Positions 16,701 to 25,552 of a stretch of DNA of 64,000 nt are shown here, piece by piece. This DNA comes from Xylophilus ampelinus (GTDB lineage Bacteria > Pseudomonadota > Gammaproteobacteria > Burkholderiales > Burkholderiaceae_C): contig NZ_QJTC01000018.1 of assembly GCF_003217575.1 (NCBI RefSeq), forward strand, positions 1 to 64,000, written 5' to 3'. The notes beneath the pieces are model-generated. The model ran no database searches. It saw only the letters and a list, made by a program, of their open reading frames with translations, and was not told the DNA's origin. Position 1 is the stretch's first letter, and the number at the start of each line of letters is the position of its first letter. Position numbers and translations under genes: made by a program.

Positions 16701-17201
16701 TCACGACACCTTCAGCGTCTTGTGCTCGCCCAGGTCCGGCGGCGTCCCGGTGACGGCGGCCTTGGCCATCTTGAGCAGCTGGACCATCTTGCTGTCGGTG
16801 ACGTCCCAGTATTCGGCGTCCTCGATGCGTACTTCGAGCAGACCCAGGTCCGGGTCGTTCACGCCACCCGAGAACCAAGCCTCGGCCTGCTTGTTCCACA
16901 GACGCTCGATGGTGGCGCGGTCCTGCGAGATGCGAGCGGTGCCGGTGATCGACACGTAGCTGTCCTTGCCGGGGTGGGCATAGGCCAGGTTGACATTGCC
17001 GTCGGCGGCCACGCGGGTGGCCACCTCGCCCGACCTGGGCACGAAGAAGTAGAGCATCGCGCCTTCGTCGATCGACTGGTTCTGCGTGGTCAGCGGGTGG
17101 CTGTGCAGCTTGCCGTCGGTGTGGCGGTGGGTGAACATGCCGAACTTGATGTCTTTGATCAGGTCCCAGAGCGTGTCGTGGGCCGAGGTGTCGTTGCGCA
17201 T
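16701..17201 (-). CDS. General stress protein, PNPOx-like flavin-binding fold
   Basis: 166 residues of the 'general stress protein 26' type: LWDLIKDIKFGMFTH, HSHPLTTQNQ, LYFFVPRSGEVATRV and SITGTARIS are parts of the split-barrel FMN-binding fold related to pyridoxamine 5'-phosphate oxidase. The start is set at 17201 because GGAGAACCC lies just ahead of it; an in-frame ATG five codons upstream lacks a ribosome site. These proteins bind FMN or FAD; physiological substrates are mostly unknown. Confidence 0.85.
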   Translation of the reverse strand: MRNDTSAHDTLWDLIKDIKFGMFTHRHTDGKLHSHPLTTQNQSIDEGAMLYFFVPRSGEVATRVAADGNVNLAYAHPGKDSYVSITGTARISQDRATIERLWNKQAEAWFSGGVNDPDLGLLEVRIEDAEYWDVTDSKMVQLLKMAKAAVTGTPPDLGEHKTLKVS

Positions 17202-17384
17202 GGGTTCTCCGTGCATTGGAACAGACGCTCAGCATCGCCGCCATCGGCAGGGCGGGCGCGTCAGCCATCGGCCAACATCGGTGTGCGGCACGGCGCACAT
17301 CGCTGCGGCGGCAGGGAGAGCGGGTAAGCTCTGGCGCCTCTTTCCGAACACCCTTTCCTCCCACCCCCATACCAGGCACACACC

Positions 17385-17969
17385 ATGACCATCGATGCTT
17401 CCGCCCTCGACCTGCTGTTCCACAACGCCCGCACCGCCAACGGTTTTCTCGACAGGCCGGTGCCGGTCGAACTGCTGCGGCAGGCCTACGACCTGGCCAA
17501 GATGGCGCCGACGTCGATGAACACCCAACCGGCGCGCTACGTGTTCCTGACGACGCCCGAGGCCAAGGCCCGGCTGGCACCCGCGCTGTCGGCCGGCAAC
17601 ACCGAGAAGACGCAGCAGGCCCCGGTCACCGTGATCGTGGCCACCGACACCCGCTTCTACGAGAACATGCCGCTGGTCTGGCACGCCGAAGGCGCCAAGG
17701 AAATGTTCGAAGGCAATCCCGCCATGGCCACCGCCACCGCCACCCGCAACGGCACGCTGAGCGGCGGCTACTTCATCCTGGCGGCGCGCGCGGTGGGCCT
17801 GGACGTGGGCCCGATGAGCGGATTCGACATCCCGAAGGTCAACGCGGAGTTCTTCCCCGACGGCCGCTACCAGGCCAACTTCCTGATCAACCTGGGGTAT
17901 GCCGACCACAGCAAGGAGTTCAACCGCAATCCTCGGTTGACGTTCGAGCAGGCGGTTGACGTTCTTTGA
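17385..17969 (+). CDS. RutE-like malonic semialdehyde reductase (nitroreductase family)
   Basis: 194 residues with the nitroreductase FMN-binding pattern: FHNARTANGFLDRPV, MAPTSMNTQPARYVFL, the GPMSGFD loop, and the C-terminal NFLINLGYAD. This arrangement fits the RutE subgroup, which reduces malonic semialdehyde to 3-hydroxypropionate in pyrimidine breakdown. No other rut gene is present, so it may equally serve as a general aldehyde or quinone reductase. It is monocistronic. Confidence 0.85.
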   Translation: MTIDASALDLLFHNARTANGFLDRPVPVELLRQAYDLAKMAPTSMNTQPARYVFLTTPEAKARLAPALSAGNTEKTQQAPVTVIVATDTRFYENMPLVWHAEGAKEMFEGNPAMATATATRNGTLSGGYFILAARAVGLDVGPMSGFDIPKVNAEFFPDGRYQANFLINLGYADHSKEFNRNPRLTFEQAVDVL

Positions 17970-18024
17970 TTTTTTTGGGGGATTTTGTCGGTGCGGACCG
18001 GGCTCGTGCCGACGGCGTACTCTG

Positions 18025-18327
18025 CTCCGCGAATGTCCCCCGCGACGGGCTGCGCCCGCCGCTCCTCCTTGATTTCGCTGCGCAGAGCAGGCCATCGACG
18101 CGATCCCTTTCGGGTGCTTGATCGACGCGGATGGAGCGGCCGCCTGGGATGGGCACGGCTTCCCTCGCCCTACATCGATGCAGACACAGCACCAACGACT
18201 AGCCCTAATCGCTGATCCGACCCGCACGACGCGACGCTTCCAGGGCCGGGAGTGCCGGGTGACCCCCGCAGCGAAATAAAGGGGGAGGCCGCAGGCCGGA
18301 GGACATTCGCGGAGGGGGTCACCCGGC
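18025..18327. repeat. Large imperfect inverted repeat upstream of the ParA gene
   Basis: CTCCGCGAATGTCC...TTGATTTCGCTGC at 18025-18084 recurs in inverse orientation at about 18268-18314 (GCAGCGAAATAAA...GGACATTCGCGGAG). A perfect 14-bp pair GCCGGGTGACCCCC / GGGGGTCACCCGGC (18254-18267 and 18314-18327) extends outward with GGCCGGGA/TCCCGGCC after a 2-nt bulge. No gene is visible in 17970-18394. It looks like a dispersed intergenic repeat unit rather than a terminator. Confidence 0.65.
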
Positions 18328-18394
18328 GATCCCGGCCTCGCACACCACCCCGCCCGCTACCATGGCCGACATTGCCACCATCGGAGATGCTCCC

Positions 18395-19021
18395 ATGCCC
18401 ATCGTCGCGGTCGCCAATCCCAAGGGGGGTGTCGGTAAGTCGACCCTCTCCACCAACATCGCCGGCTACTATGCCAGCCGGGGCCACGAGGTGCTGCTGG
18501 GCGACGTGGACCGGCAGCAGTCGGCGCGGCTGTGGCTCGGCCTGCGGCCTCCGACGGCGCTGCCGATCGGCACCTGGGAGGCCAGCGATTCGCTCGTGAC
18601 CCGGCCGCCCCGCACCGCCAGCCACGCGGTGCTCGACACCCCGGGCGGGCTGCACGGCTGGCGCTCGGCCGACGTGTTCAAGATGGCCGACAAGGTGGTC
18701 GTGCCGCTGCAGGCCAGCGTGTTCGACATCTTCGCCACCCGGGGCTTCCTCGACGAGCTGGCCGCGCTGCGCCGCGGCCCCGGCGGCGGGCCGGAGATCG
18801 GCATCGTGGGCATGCGGGTCGATGCGCGCACCATCGCGGCCGACCACCTGCAGACCTTCGTCGAAAGCCTGGGCCTGCCGGTGCTGGGCTATCTGCGCAA
18901 CACTCAGAACTACGTCCACCTGGCCGCCCGCGGCCTGTCGCTGTTCGACGTGGTGCCCGGCCGGGTCGAGAAGGACCTGGCGCAGTGGGAGCCGATCGGC
19001 CGCTGGCTCGACGCGGCCTAG
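18395..19021 (+). CDS. Orphan ParA/MinD-type ATPase
   Basis: ATG 18395 has GGAG eight bases upstream and places the deviant Walker A (NPKGGVGKSTLS) at residues 8-19, as usual for short ParA proteins. Other motifs are VLLGDVDRQQSARLWL and AVLDTPGG (Walker B region). About 208 residues with no N-terminal HTH, so it resembles chromosomal orphan ParA proteins that position cargo (chemotaxis or polar complexes) on the nucleoid, rather than plasmid partition ParA. No parB is adjacent and the next gene is unrelated. Confidence 0.85.
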   Translation: MPIVAVANPKGGVGKSTLSTNIAGYYASRGHEVLLGDVDRQQSARLWLGLRPPTALPIGTWEASDSLVTRPPRTASHAVLDTPGGLHGWRSADVFKMADKVVVPLQASVFDIFATRGFLDELAALRRGPGGGPEIGIVGMRVDARTIAADHLQTFVESLGLPVLGYLRNTQNYVHLAARGLSLFDVVPGRVEKDLAQWEPIGRWLDAA

Positions 19022-19095
19022 CGAACGGCCGGCGCCCGCCCGCCTTGTCGCGGCGCTGACATGCGGCGCGCGTACGGCGCCCTACAGTGGCCCGC

Positions 19096-19551
19096 ATGAA
19101 AACCTTCAAGACCCTGGCCGACGTGGCCGCCCTCGTGGGGCAGGAGGTCGCCGCCAGCGACTGGACCACCGTGACGCAGGAGCAGGTCCAGCGTTTCGCC
19201 GACGCGACCCACGACCACCAGTGGATCCACCTGGACCTGGAGCGCGCGTCGAGGGGCCCATTCGGCGCGCCGATCGCCCACGGTTTTTTGACACTCTCGC
19301 TGCTGCCCGCGCTGATGCGGAGCACGCTCTCGATCGAGGAGGCGCGCATGGGCGTCAACTACGGCTTGAACAAAGTGCGGTTCCCGTCGCCGGTGCCTGT
19401 CGGCAGCCGGCTGCGCGCGCGCTTCGTGCTGCAGGCCGCCGAGCAGGTCGACAAGCACGGCTGGCAGTTCACCTGGGAGGCGACGATCGAGCGCGAGGGC
19501 GGCGCCAAGCCGGTCTGCGTGGCCGTAACGCTGTCGCGGCTGTATCCCTGA
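19096..19551 (+). CDS. MaoC-like (R)-specific enoyl-CoA hydratase
   Basis: 151 residues of the single hot-dog type. The hydratase motif ADATHDHQWIHLD (catalytic Asp and His) lies at residues 33-45, GPFGAPIAHGFLTLSLLP is the following conserved stretch, and the C-terminus gives VCVAVTLSRLY. Such enzymes hydrate trans-2-enoyl-CoA to (R)-3-hydroxyacyl-CoA for polyhydroxyalkanoate or fatty-acid metabolism. Single gene followed by a hairpin terminator. Confidence 0.9.
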   Translation: MKTFKTLADVAALVGQEVAASDWTTVTQEQVQRFADATHDHQWIHLDLERASRGPFGAPIAHGFLTLSLLPALMRSTLSIEEARMGVNYGLNKVRFPSPVPVGSRLRARFVLQAAEQVDKHGWQFTWEATIEREGGAKPVCVAVTLSRLYP

Positions 19552-19562
19552 GCGGATGCGAG

Positions 19563-19594
19563 AAAAAGCCCGCCGGCATCGCGCCGGCGGGCTT
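19563..19594. terminator. GC-rich hairpin after the MaoC gene
   Basis: Arms GCCCGCCGGC and GCCGGCGGGC around a 5-nt loop, with AAAAA before and TT after. It terminates well on the minus strand and plausibly on the plus strand after the hydratase gene. Confidence 0.7.
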
Positions 19595-19635
19595 CGACCG
19601 GCAGGGCGTGGGCGCCGGCCTGCGATCAGGCGTAA

Positions 19636-20067
19636 TTGCTCACCGGCTCCGAGTTCGTCTACGTCGATCCGCCCTGCGTGATGGACAGCCGGCGCGGAGG
19701 CAAGCTCTACCGCCACGAATACGACGATGCCGACAACGTGCGGCTGCTCGACGTGCTGGCCGGCCTGCCGTGCGCGGTGATGGTGTCGGGCTACAGCTCA
19801 ACGATCTATGACAGCTCTCCCTTGGCGTCATGGAGAACCATCGACTTCGACGAGATGACGCGCGGCGGCATCGCTATCGAACGGCTCTGGATGAACTACC
19901 CCGAGCCGGCCGAGCTGCACGATATGCGCTACCTCGGCAGCAACTTCCGCGAGCGCGAGCGCATCAAGCGTAAGAAGGCCCGCTGGCAAGAGAAGCTCGC
20001 CAAGCTCGATCCGCTGGAGCGGGCGGCGATCATGGAATGCCTGGGCGAACTGGAGGCGGCCGAGTAG
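19636..20067 (+). pseudogene. C-terminal fragment of a phage-type D12 adenine methylase
   Basis: The frame opens abruptly at FVYVDPPCV, equivalent to the DPPY catalytic motif (here DPPC) of D12-class N6-adenine methyltransferases, and continues through LYRHEYDDADNVRLLDVLAGL, VMVSGYSSTIYD and LWMNYPEP to a basic tail. The N-terminal S-adenosylmethionine-binding part (FxGxG) is absent: upstream DNA is the MaoC terminator. The only start is a TTG inside the domain. It marks the left edge of an accessory island and is the remnant of a prophage methylase. Confidence 0.8.
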
Positions 20068-20266
20068 GCGTCGACCGAAACGGGCAATTACTCGGCTGAC
20101 TTTAAAAGTCTCTTCCATCGCGCCGGCTGCGACGTGTTGTGTTATATATTTGTAACTTGCTCCGAAATTGATTGCGGCAGAGACGTTCGGAGACTTACAC
20201 GGCTCCCGGTTTGCTCAATGCCACAACTCTGCCTCTGCGCATGTCAGCCGAACTGATGTGCGGCTC

Positions 20267-20288
20267 ATTTCGCCCCCTGGGGCGAAAT
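20267..20288. repeat. Perfect 10-bp palindrome near the recombinase remnant
   Basis: ATTTCGCCCC-CT-GGGGCGAAAT. It lies about 30 bp beyond the 3' end of the decayed serine recombinase, where resolution or inversion sites sometimes lie. The stretch 20068-20319 holds no gene otherwise. Confidence 0.45.
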
Positions 20289-20319
20289 ATTGACGATCAC
20301 TCGGATTCCAACGCCTTGT

Positions 20320-20910
20320 TCAGCGCTCATACCCGTTTGACTTGGCTATCGCAGCATTCGGCCAACTGGCCGTCTCTGGAATGCTGTGACCCGCCGTGCG
20401 CAGCGCCACAATGCGCTCATGCACCTCCGTGTTGACTCTGCGGCCGGTGTAGCGACCGGCTTTCCTCGCCAACTCGACGCCTTGCCGCTGACGCTCGCGG
20501 CGATTCTCATAGTCGTCACGCGCCATTTGCAAGGCCAGTTTCAAAAGCAAATCCTGTATTGACTCCAGCACCACATTTGGCACGCCCTGCGCCTCCGCGG
20601 ACAGGTCGGTTAGATCAACCACGCCAGTAACAGCCAGACGCGCGCCCTAGGCGCGGATCGGCGCCACTAGGCGTTCGGCCTCGGTCAGCGGCAAGCGGCC
20701 GACGCGGTCGATTTTCTCCGCCACGACGACTTCACCGGGTTGCAGATCGCCGATCATGCACAACAACTCGGCGCGATCTGCGCTAGTGCCCGAGGCTTTC
20801 TCGCGGTAGATGTCGGCGACGTAAAAGCCGTTGGCCCTGGTGCTTTCTACAATGGCGGCTTGCCTGGTCAAGTCTTGCTCGTCGGTACTAACGCGCAGCT
20901 AGATGCGCGC
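20320..20910 (-). pseudogene. Serine recombinase (resolvase/invertase), heavily decayed
   Basis: Reading on the minus strand, LRVSTDEQDLTRQAAIVE (with the catalytic Ser in VSTDEQ), then VVVAEKIDRVGR, then LALQMARDDYENRRERQRQG and GRYTGRR make up a Pin/Tn3-type serine recombinase. It contains a TAG at 20899-20901 just before LRVST (where relatives have Tyr), a second TAG at 20647-20649, and a one-base loss near the C-terminal HTH (Q-LAECCDSQVKRV is recovered in the next frame). At least three independent lesions make it a genuine pseudogene. It is evidence that this island was once mobile. Confidence 0.85.
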
Positions 20911-20930
20911 GACCTTGGACGTGGTTGGAA

Positions 20931-21203
20931 TTATTCTTCATTCAGCCATCGCGCTATGCGTAGAAGCCGGCGCTCTTCCTCCGTCAAGATTTGAGGCGGC
21001 TTCACTGCCAAGTCATTCAGCTCGCCCCGCTGCTCGCAGCAAACCGTGCGAACGATCCACGCTGACAGCTCGATACTCTCTTCCTCGGTCATCCGAGCTA
21101 AGTCGTGATCGAGCATCCACATCAGACGCTCATCGTCCAATAAATCAGGCGGTAGTGTGGCTGCCAAAGCATCATTTCTCTCATATTTTTGTAGGCCAAT
21201 CAT
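20931..21203 (-). CDS. Hypothetical protein in the accessory island
   Basis: 90 residues, acidic, mainly helical (LTEEERRLLRIARWLNEE at the C-terminus; PDLLDDERLMWMLDHDLARM in the middle). No family recognised. It lies directly upstream of the recombinase remnant on the same strand and slightly overlaps the end of the acyltransferase gene. It could be an accessory gene of the same lost element. Confidence 0.4.
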   Translation of the reverse strand: MIGLQKYERNDALAATLPPDLLDDERLMWMLDHDLARMTEEESIELSAWIVRTVCCEQRGELNDLAVKPPQILTEEERRLLRIARWLNEE

Positions 21204-22301
21204 GCATAGGATAATTCTTGTTTGATTTTAGCGCGAAACTCATCAATGGCTTTTCTATAAGCTTAAACCAAATTATAGAAAAAGCGATTATTAACAATGG
21301 AAATATCATAGAATATAGCACCAATGTTAATTCGGATGATTCACTAAAATATTTATATCGAATTCTCCCCATTTTATCCAGCAAATAAGGATGAATTAAA
21401 TAAAGGCTGAAAGATGCATCGCCGATAACCGCCAGCCGTTTTGGCGCAGCAATATTGGAAAACTGGATGTATAACATCAAAAATAAAATGGCAATTGCAG
21501 CCAAACCAAACGTACCAAGTCTCATGAAATCAATATGATCAAAATATCCCCATGTAGTACCAATTGAAAAAGCCATTAAAGCTAAAGAAATTCCTGCCGG
21601 TAAAAAATTTCACTAGGCGGGAGTCGGCGACCCCAATTTTTAGAAACTTCAGAAATTATTGCACCAGCAATGAACTCTACCCCATAAGCTGAAAAAGCAA
21701 AATGCAAAGGCTGCTTTCCAACCTTGATCACCTCAGGTTGAAAGAGAAGCCAATATGAATTCCATAGGACTACCGCAGCGCCAGTCCATGATAAAATTTG
21801 AAGGCGGCGCGCACCCGCAAGCAAACAAATCGCTGCCAAGCACAAGTAGAAATATAATTCGTAAGTCAGGGACCACGCTGTAGGCAGCCAGTTATCAGCG
21901 CCATTAGGGTATAAAAGCAAAACGCTTTTGATAATCTGTTTTGTAGTGCGCTCAACTGAACCATGAAGCACTGCGGGAAATATTGCAAATATTGCCAGAA
22001 CAGGCCAATAACCCAAATAAATTCTTAAAACCCTTCGCTTTAAGAAATTTTTAATTTGAATGTAATTAATACATTTTTCAGCAGATGAAAATACCACAAA
22101 TCCGCTTAGCACAAAAAACAAGTCAACCCCAAAAAAACCAAAATGCATCGCTTTGGAAATTTTTGCGAGAGCGGGAACCGCATTCCAGTGCGGTTCCATG
22201 TGAAAATACAGCACCAATATGGCAGCAATACCTCTGAGTATCTGCAGCCATTCAAGCTTTCTTCCTGCTGCCGAAAATCCCTTACCGACTGTATCTACCA
22301 T
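21181..22301 (-). pseudogene. OafA-type acyltransferase (acyltransferase 3), frameshifted
   Basis: An integral membrane O-acyltransferase. The N-terminal frame has LQILRGIAAILVLYFHME with the conserved His, FGVDLFFVLSGFVVF and several helices. The frame breaks near 21602 in a run of six T (minus strand) and continues one phase over with LALMAFSIGTTWG, then SFSLYLIHPYLL and a terminal EKPL motif. One extra T gives EIFLPAGISLALMAFS without a gap, a complete protein of about 370 residues. Members acetylate LPS O-antigen or exopolysaccharide. GC content is far below the flanks, indicating horizontal origin. Slipped-strand phase variation, true decay or a miscalled base are all possible. Confidence 0.8.
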
Positions 22302-22407
22302 ATAAGCCCAATTGCAATCTACAATAGCATGCCCATTCAGCCTTGAGCATGAATAGCGCGGATAGGCACATTTGCCCCATCCACGCTATTATTCTAATAA
22401 GTTTTAG

Positions 22408-23402
22408 TCAGGAGCAGCTCTTACCTGTATCGCGATGATAGCAAGTTGTGCCTGAAGCCCCCCAGCCAGGTCCAGAGGGAGGGCCTTGATTGCAAACGAA
22501 TTGCACCCGCGTTGCTCCGCCACAAAAGTTTCCACCTTGCATGGTTGATACACCTGGGGAATACCAGTTAGAAACTCCCCCCGCCTTCCCTTGAATTATC
22601 TGACCCATGTATATGCCGCTGAAATACCACCGTGACGGATCAGTATCTAGCCAAACATTCATCCCTTGTTTTTTATGTCCTTTGGTAATTGCTTCAAGAA
22701 TTCGGGGCAGAAACTCGAAGTTATTCCAAACATCTCCCGTGTTAATAAGCGCGCCACCACTGTTTCGCACATCGTCATCTAGGCAGAAATAATTTCCCTG
22801 TCCATTTTCATATTCTGGACACCATGCAGGATCAGGACTTTGGTTCGAAAATCTTGTGTTGCCTAAATTGATTTGAAAAATATCAGTTGCCCGCCATCGG
22901 AACTAAATATTGCAGTGACAACTTGCTGAACCGAGTCCAGCCCATTTTCACCAGCGCACCGACTGGTGGCATCAAGAAATTGAACATTCACCCCTACTCT
23001 TATTTTTATTGAGCCAACTTGGTTTAACTTTGCAGTGCCGGTAAATCCGTTATTACCATTGGGCTGCAAAAACAGCTCCATCTCGTTATTGCATTTCCAT
23101 CCCGACTGAGCCAGATTATAGACGTTGGTGTAATTTCCGTACTGAGAATAAAACCGCACCGAAGCATCTGAATTTCCAATTGACCATCCACTCGCAGCCC
23201 CTGGAGCTGGCACCATATCTTGGCCAATGCCCCATTGTGCTATTCCCCATGGAATGACCCCACTGGGATAGTTGTTGTATCCAGCCACTCCCATATTTTT
23301 CGCATTTCTATCGAGTACTGTTACCGCAGACCCCAATGGAGCCAAATGCTCTGTGTATTGAGCATTAGCTGCAAAACAAGTAAATGCCAAAATTAGGCAC
23401 AA
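22408..23402 (-). pseudogene. Secreted protein of unknown function, frameshifted
   Basis: AT-rich gene. The N-terminal frame has a signal peptide (CLILAFTCFAANA, cleavage before QYTEHL) and an aromatic, Gly/Asn-rich secreted domain with several Trp. At about 22878 the frame breaks in a run of five T. One added T continues the protein as QINLGNTRFSNQ and then through CPEYENGQGNYFCLDDDVR to the second frame, which ends in a Cys- and Gly-rich tail (GGNFCGGATRVQFVCN). The restored protein has about 330 residues with at least six Cys, suggesting a disulfide-stabilised exported protein. The start is uncertain: TTG 23402 is far from the AGGAGAG site, and the frame is open a few codons further upstream. 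No homologue recognised. Confidence 0.55.
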
Positions 23403-23662
23403 TAAGTTTTTTAAATCTCTCTCCTAAGTTGAAAAATTATTTTTTTGTAAAAGAAAATATAATACACCACACCTGTTCGCACATTTTTACTCAAAAAGCA
23501 ACAGAATGCATATTGCGATGAGTTATATAGAGGGTTTTTGAATTTCCATCACATGGTTGGTGGGCGCGATGCCTGGTACGGCTAGTCGCTGTCTGCAGTT
23601 ATCCGACAAGCTGCGAGTTCGTCTTCACTGTTCGGCTTGAGCCGTTTTTTAAGTTAGGCGAT

Positions 23663-23910
23663 ATGCGCACGAAACAAGCAAGCCCTCGGCTTGGGCACCT
23701 CCACCAAACGCACCCGCAAGCGCGAGTCCTTGGCGAGACTGGGCGCGTGGTGCCGTGGTCGGACGTCGTGTCGCTCGTGGCCCTACCTACCCAAAGGCCG
23801 GGGTGGCCGCGCGCCGTTTCCCGTCAAAGCATTGTTGCGCATCCATTTCAGTAGCAGTGGTTACCCTCGGCGACCTAGCGATGGAGGAAGCCCCATGTAA
23901 TTCTTCAGGC
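23663..23910 (+). mobile_element. Remnant of an IS5-family transposase gene
   Basis: Pieces of the IS5-family N-terminus occur in alternating frames: KRTRKRE, GRVVPWSDVVSLVA, then PKGRGGRAPFPVKALLRIHF. This order (charged start, VVPW, GGRPPFPV, LRIHF) is diagnostic for IS5 transposases. At least three frameshifts and in-frame stops are present, and the catalytic DDE part is missing. It marks past insertion at the right edge of the island. The rest of 23403-23662 holds nothing I can identify. Confidence 0.75.
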
Positions 23911-24181
23911 CAATAGGGCCTACCCAAATTAACCTGCCATGATAGCACCGGCCAAAAAGTCTGAGCACCGATTCAAATTGGCCGCTCTTCAACTGGCTAT
24001 CCTATTGAGCCCCTCTTGCCCTTGCAGCTATCCAAGCCACGACAAAGCGAGGTTGTCTCCGAACCCTGGAGTGCATAGCTGTCGCATCCCCGATGATTGC
24101 ATAGACGAGAAACGGTATCCCCTCTTCACGGCACGCGCCGCGACGCGGCTGCCTGCGCTGCAGGAATTCTGAGCCGAAAGT

Positions 24182-24236
24182 GGCTGCAGCCGGCGAACGG
24201 CGCCGACCAATAGCTATCGATTTAGTAGCATCGTGT
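24182..24236 (-). repeat. Dispersed TTTGCTAT...ATAGCT repeat, copy in front of the island edge
   Basis: On the minus strand: GATGCTACTAAATCGATAGC, then TATTGGTCGGCGCC, then GTTCGCCGGCTGCAGCC. It matches the copies at 36541 and 40806 block by block. It directly abuts the trmL stop. 23911-24181 shows nothing else. Confidence 0.7.
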
Positions 24237-24715
24237 CAGGCCTGCGCCACAGCGCCCGCGAAGCCGCACTGCCGCCAGGCCTCGAACACCGTCACCGCCA
24301 CCGCGTTCGACAGGTTCATGCTCCGCTGGCCGGCCCGCATCGGCAACCGCAGCCGCTGCCCGGGCGCGAAACCTTCGCGCAGCGCGGGCGGCAGGCCGCG
24401 GGTCTCGGAGCCGAAGACCAGCCAGTCGCCGGCCGCGAACCCGGTGTCGTGGACCGGGCGGGTGCCGTAGGTGGTCAGGGCGAACATCCGGTCGGGCGCC
24501 GGCCGCTCCCGGCCCAGCAGCGCCTGCCAGTCGGCGTGGCGCCGCACCGCGGCGAACTCGTGGTAGTCCAGGCCGGCGCGGCGCAGAAGCCGGTCCTCCA
24601 TCGAGAAGCCCAGCGGCTCCACCAGGTGCAGGGTGCAGCCGGTGTTGGCCGCCAGCCGGATCACGTTGCCGGTGTTCGGCGGGATTTCGGGCGAGACGAG
24701 GACGATGTGGAACAT
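24236..24715 (-). CDS. trmL: tRNA (cytidine/uridine-34-2'-O)-methyltransferase
   Basis: 159 residues, single-domain SPOUT enzyme that 2'-O-methylates the wobble base of tRNA-Leu(CAA) and tRNA-Leu(UAA). Visible motifs are [20 protein letters not shown] at the N-terminus, [11 protein letters not shown] in the knot, and [18 protein letters not shown], which binds S-adenosylmethionine. Full length for TrmL. Downstream of comF by about 43 bp on the same strand. Confidence 0.93.
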   Translation of the reverse strand: MFHIVLVSPEIPPNTGNVIRLAANTGCTLHLVEPLGFSMEDRLLRRAGLDYHEFAAVRRHADWQALLGRERPAPDRMFALTTYGTRPVHDTGFAAGDWLVFGSETRGLPPALREGFAPGQRLRLPMRAGQRSMNLSNAVAVTVFEAWRQCGFAGAVAQA

Positions 24716-24758
24716 GCCGGCGATTGTCGCGTGGCGGCCAGCGGCCGGCGCTCGGCGC

Positions 24759-25466
24759 TCAGTCGGTGCGGGCCACCGCCAGCGCGGTGACGTGCGCCGC
24801 GCCGGCCAGCCGCAGCGCGGCGGCGGCGGCGTGGAACGAGGCGCCGCTGGTCATCACGTCGTCGACCAGCACCACCCGCCGGCCGGCGACGTCGGCGGCG
24901 CGCAGCGGATCGACGGCGAAGGCGCCGCGCACGCTGGCCAGCCGGGCGGCGCGGTCGAGGCCGCTCTGCGCCGGCGTGTGGCGGATGCGCAGCAGCAGCC
25001 GGTCGTCGAAGCGCTCGGGCGCCAGGTGCCGGGCCAGCAGGGCCGCCTGGTTGTAGCCGCGCTCCTGCAGCCGCCGGGGCGACAGCGGCATCGGCAGCAC
25101 CCGGTCGGCCGCCTCCAGCGCCGGCTCCACCCAAGGCGTGCTGCGCAGCAGCAGCGCCAGCCACGGCGCCCAGCCGGTCTCGCCCTGGAATTTGAAGCGG
25201 GTGATGCAGCCGGCCCAGGGGAAGCCGTAGGAGACGGCGACATGGCAGGCGTCGAGCGGCGGCGGCGCCCGCAGGCAGGCGCCGCAGGTCTCGACGCCGG
25301 ACGCCACCGGCAGGGCGCAGCGGCGGCAGCGCGGCACCGGCTGTGCGAAGCGCTGCACGCACAGGTCGCAGACCGGCCGGGCCGGCCAGGCGCCGCAGAC
25401 GGCGCAGCGGGCCGGTACCGCGGCGGCGGTACGGGCCATCACACCGGTCACGAGCGCGCGGAACAT
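24759..25466 (-). CDS. comF: ComF family phosphoribosyltransferase-like protein
   Basis: Start at ATG 25466 (MFRALVTG); longer in-frame codons upstream are low-complexity and overlap the divergent gene's leader. 235 residues: four CxxC pairs (CAVC, CDLC, CRRC, CGAC) form N-terminal zinc sites, then the PRTase domain with [12 protein letters not shown] and the pyrophosphate-binding loop [14 protein letters not shown]. ComF proteins are needed for DNA uptake in competent bacteria, but are also widely kept in non-competent species with unknown role. Confidence 0.9.
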   Translation of the reverse strand: MFRALVTGVMARTAAAVPARCAVCGAWPARPVCDLCVQRFAQPVPRCRRCALPVASGVETCGACLRAPPPLDACHVAVSYGFPWAGCITRFKFQGETGWAPWLALLLRSTPWVEPALEAADRVLPMPLSPRRLQERGYNQAALLARHLAPERFDDRLLLRIRHTPAQSGLDRAARLASVRGAFAVDPLRAADVAGRRVVLVDDVMTSGASFHAAAAALRLAGAAHVTALAVARTD

Positions 25467-25552
25467 CGCGCCAATATACTTCCGCGGCCCCGCCTTACCG
25501 CTCCCGGCACGCGCCGGTGCCGCCCCTGCGGCGCGGTGTTCGCGCCCCCCCG

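Noticed and set aside
18395-19021. Plasmid partition locus or chromosomal parABS
   Set aside because: No parB gene, no parS-like site, and the ParA lacks the N-terminal HTH; the neighbours are ordinary metabolic genes.
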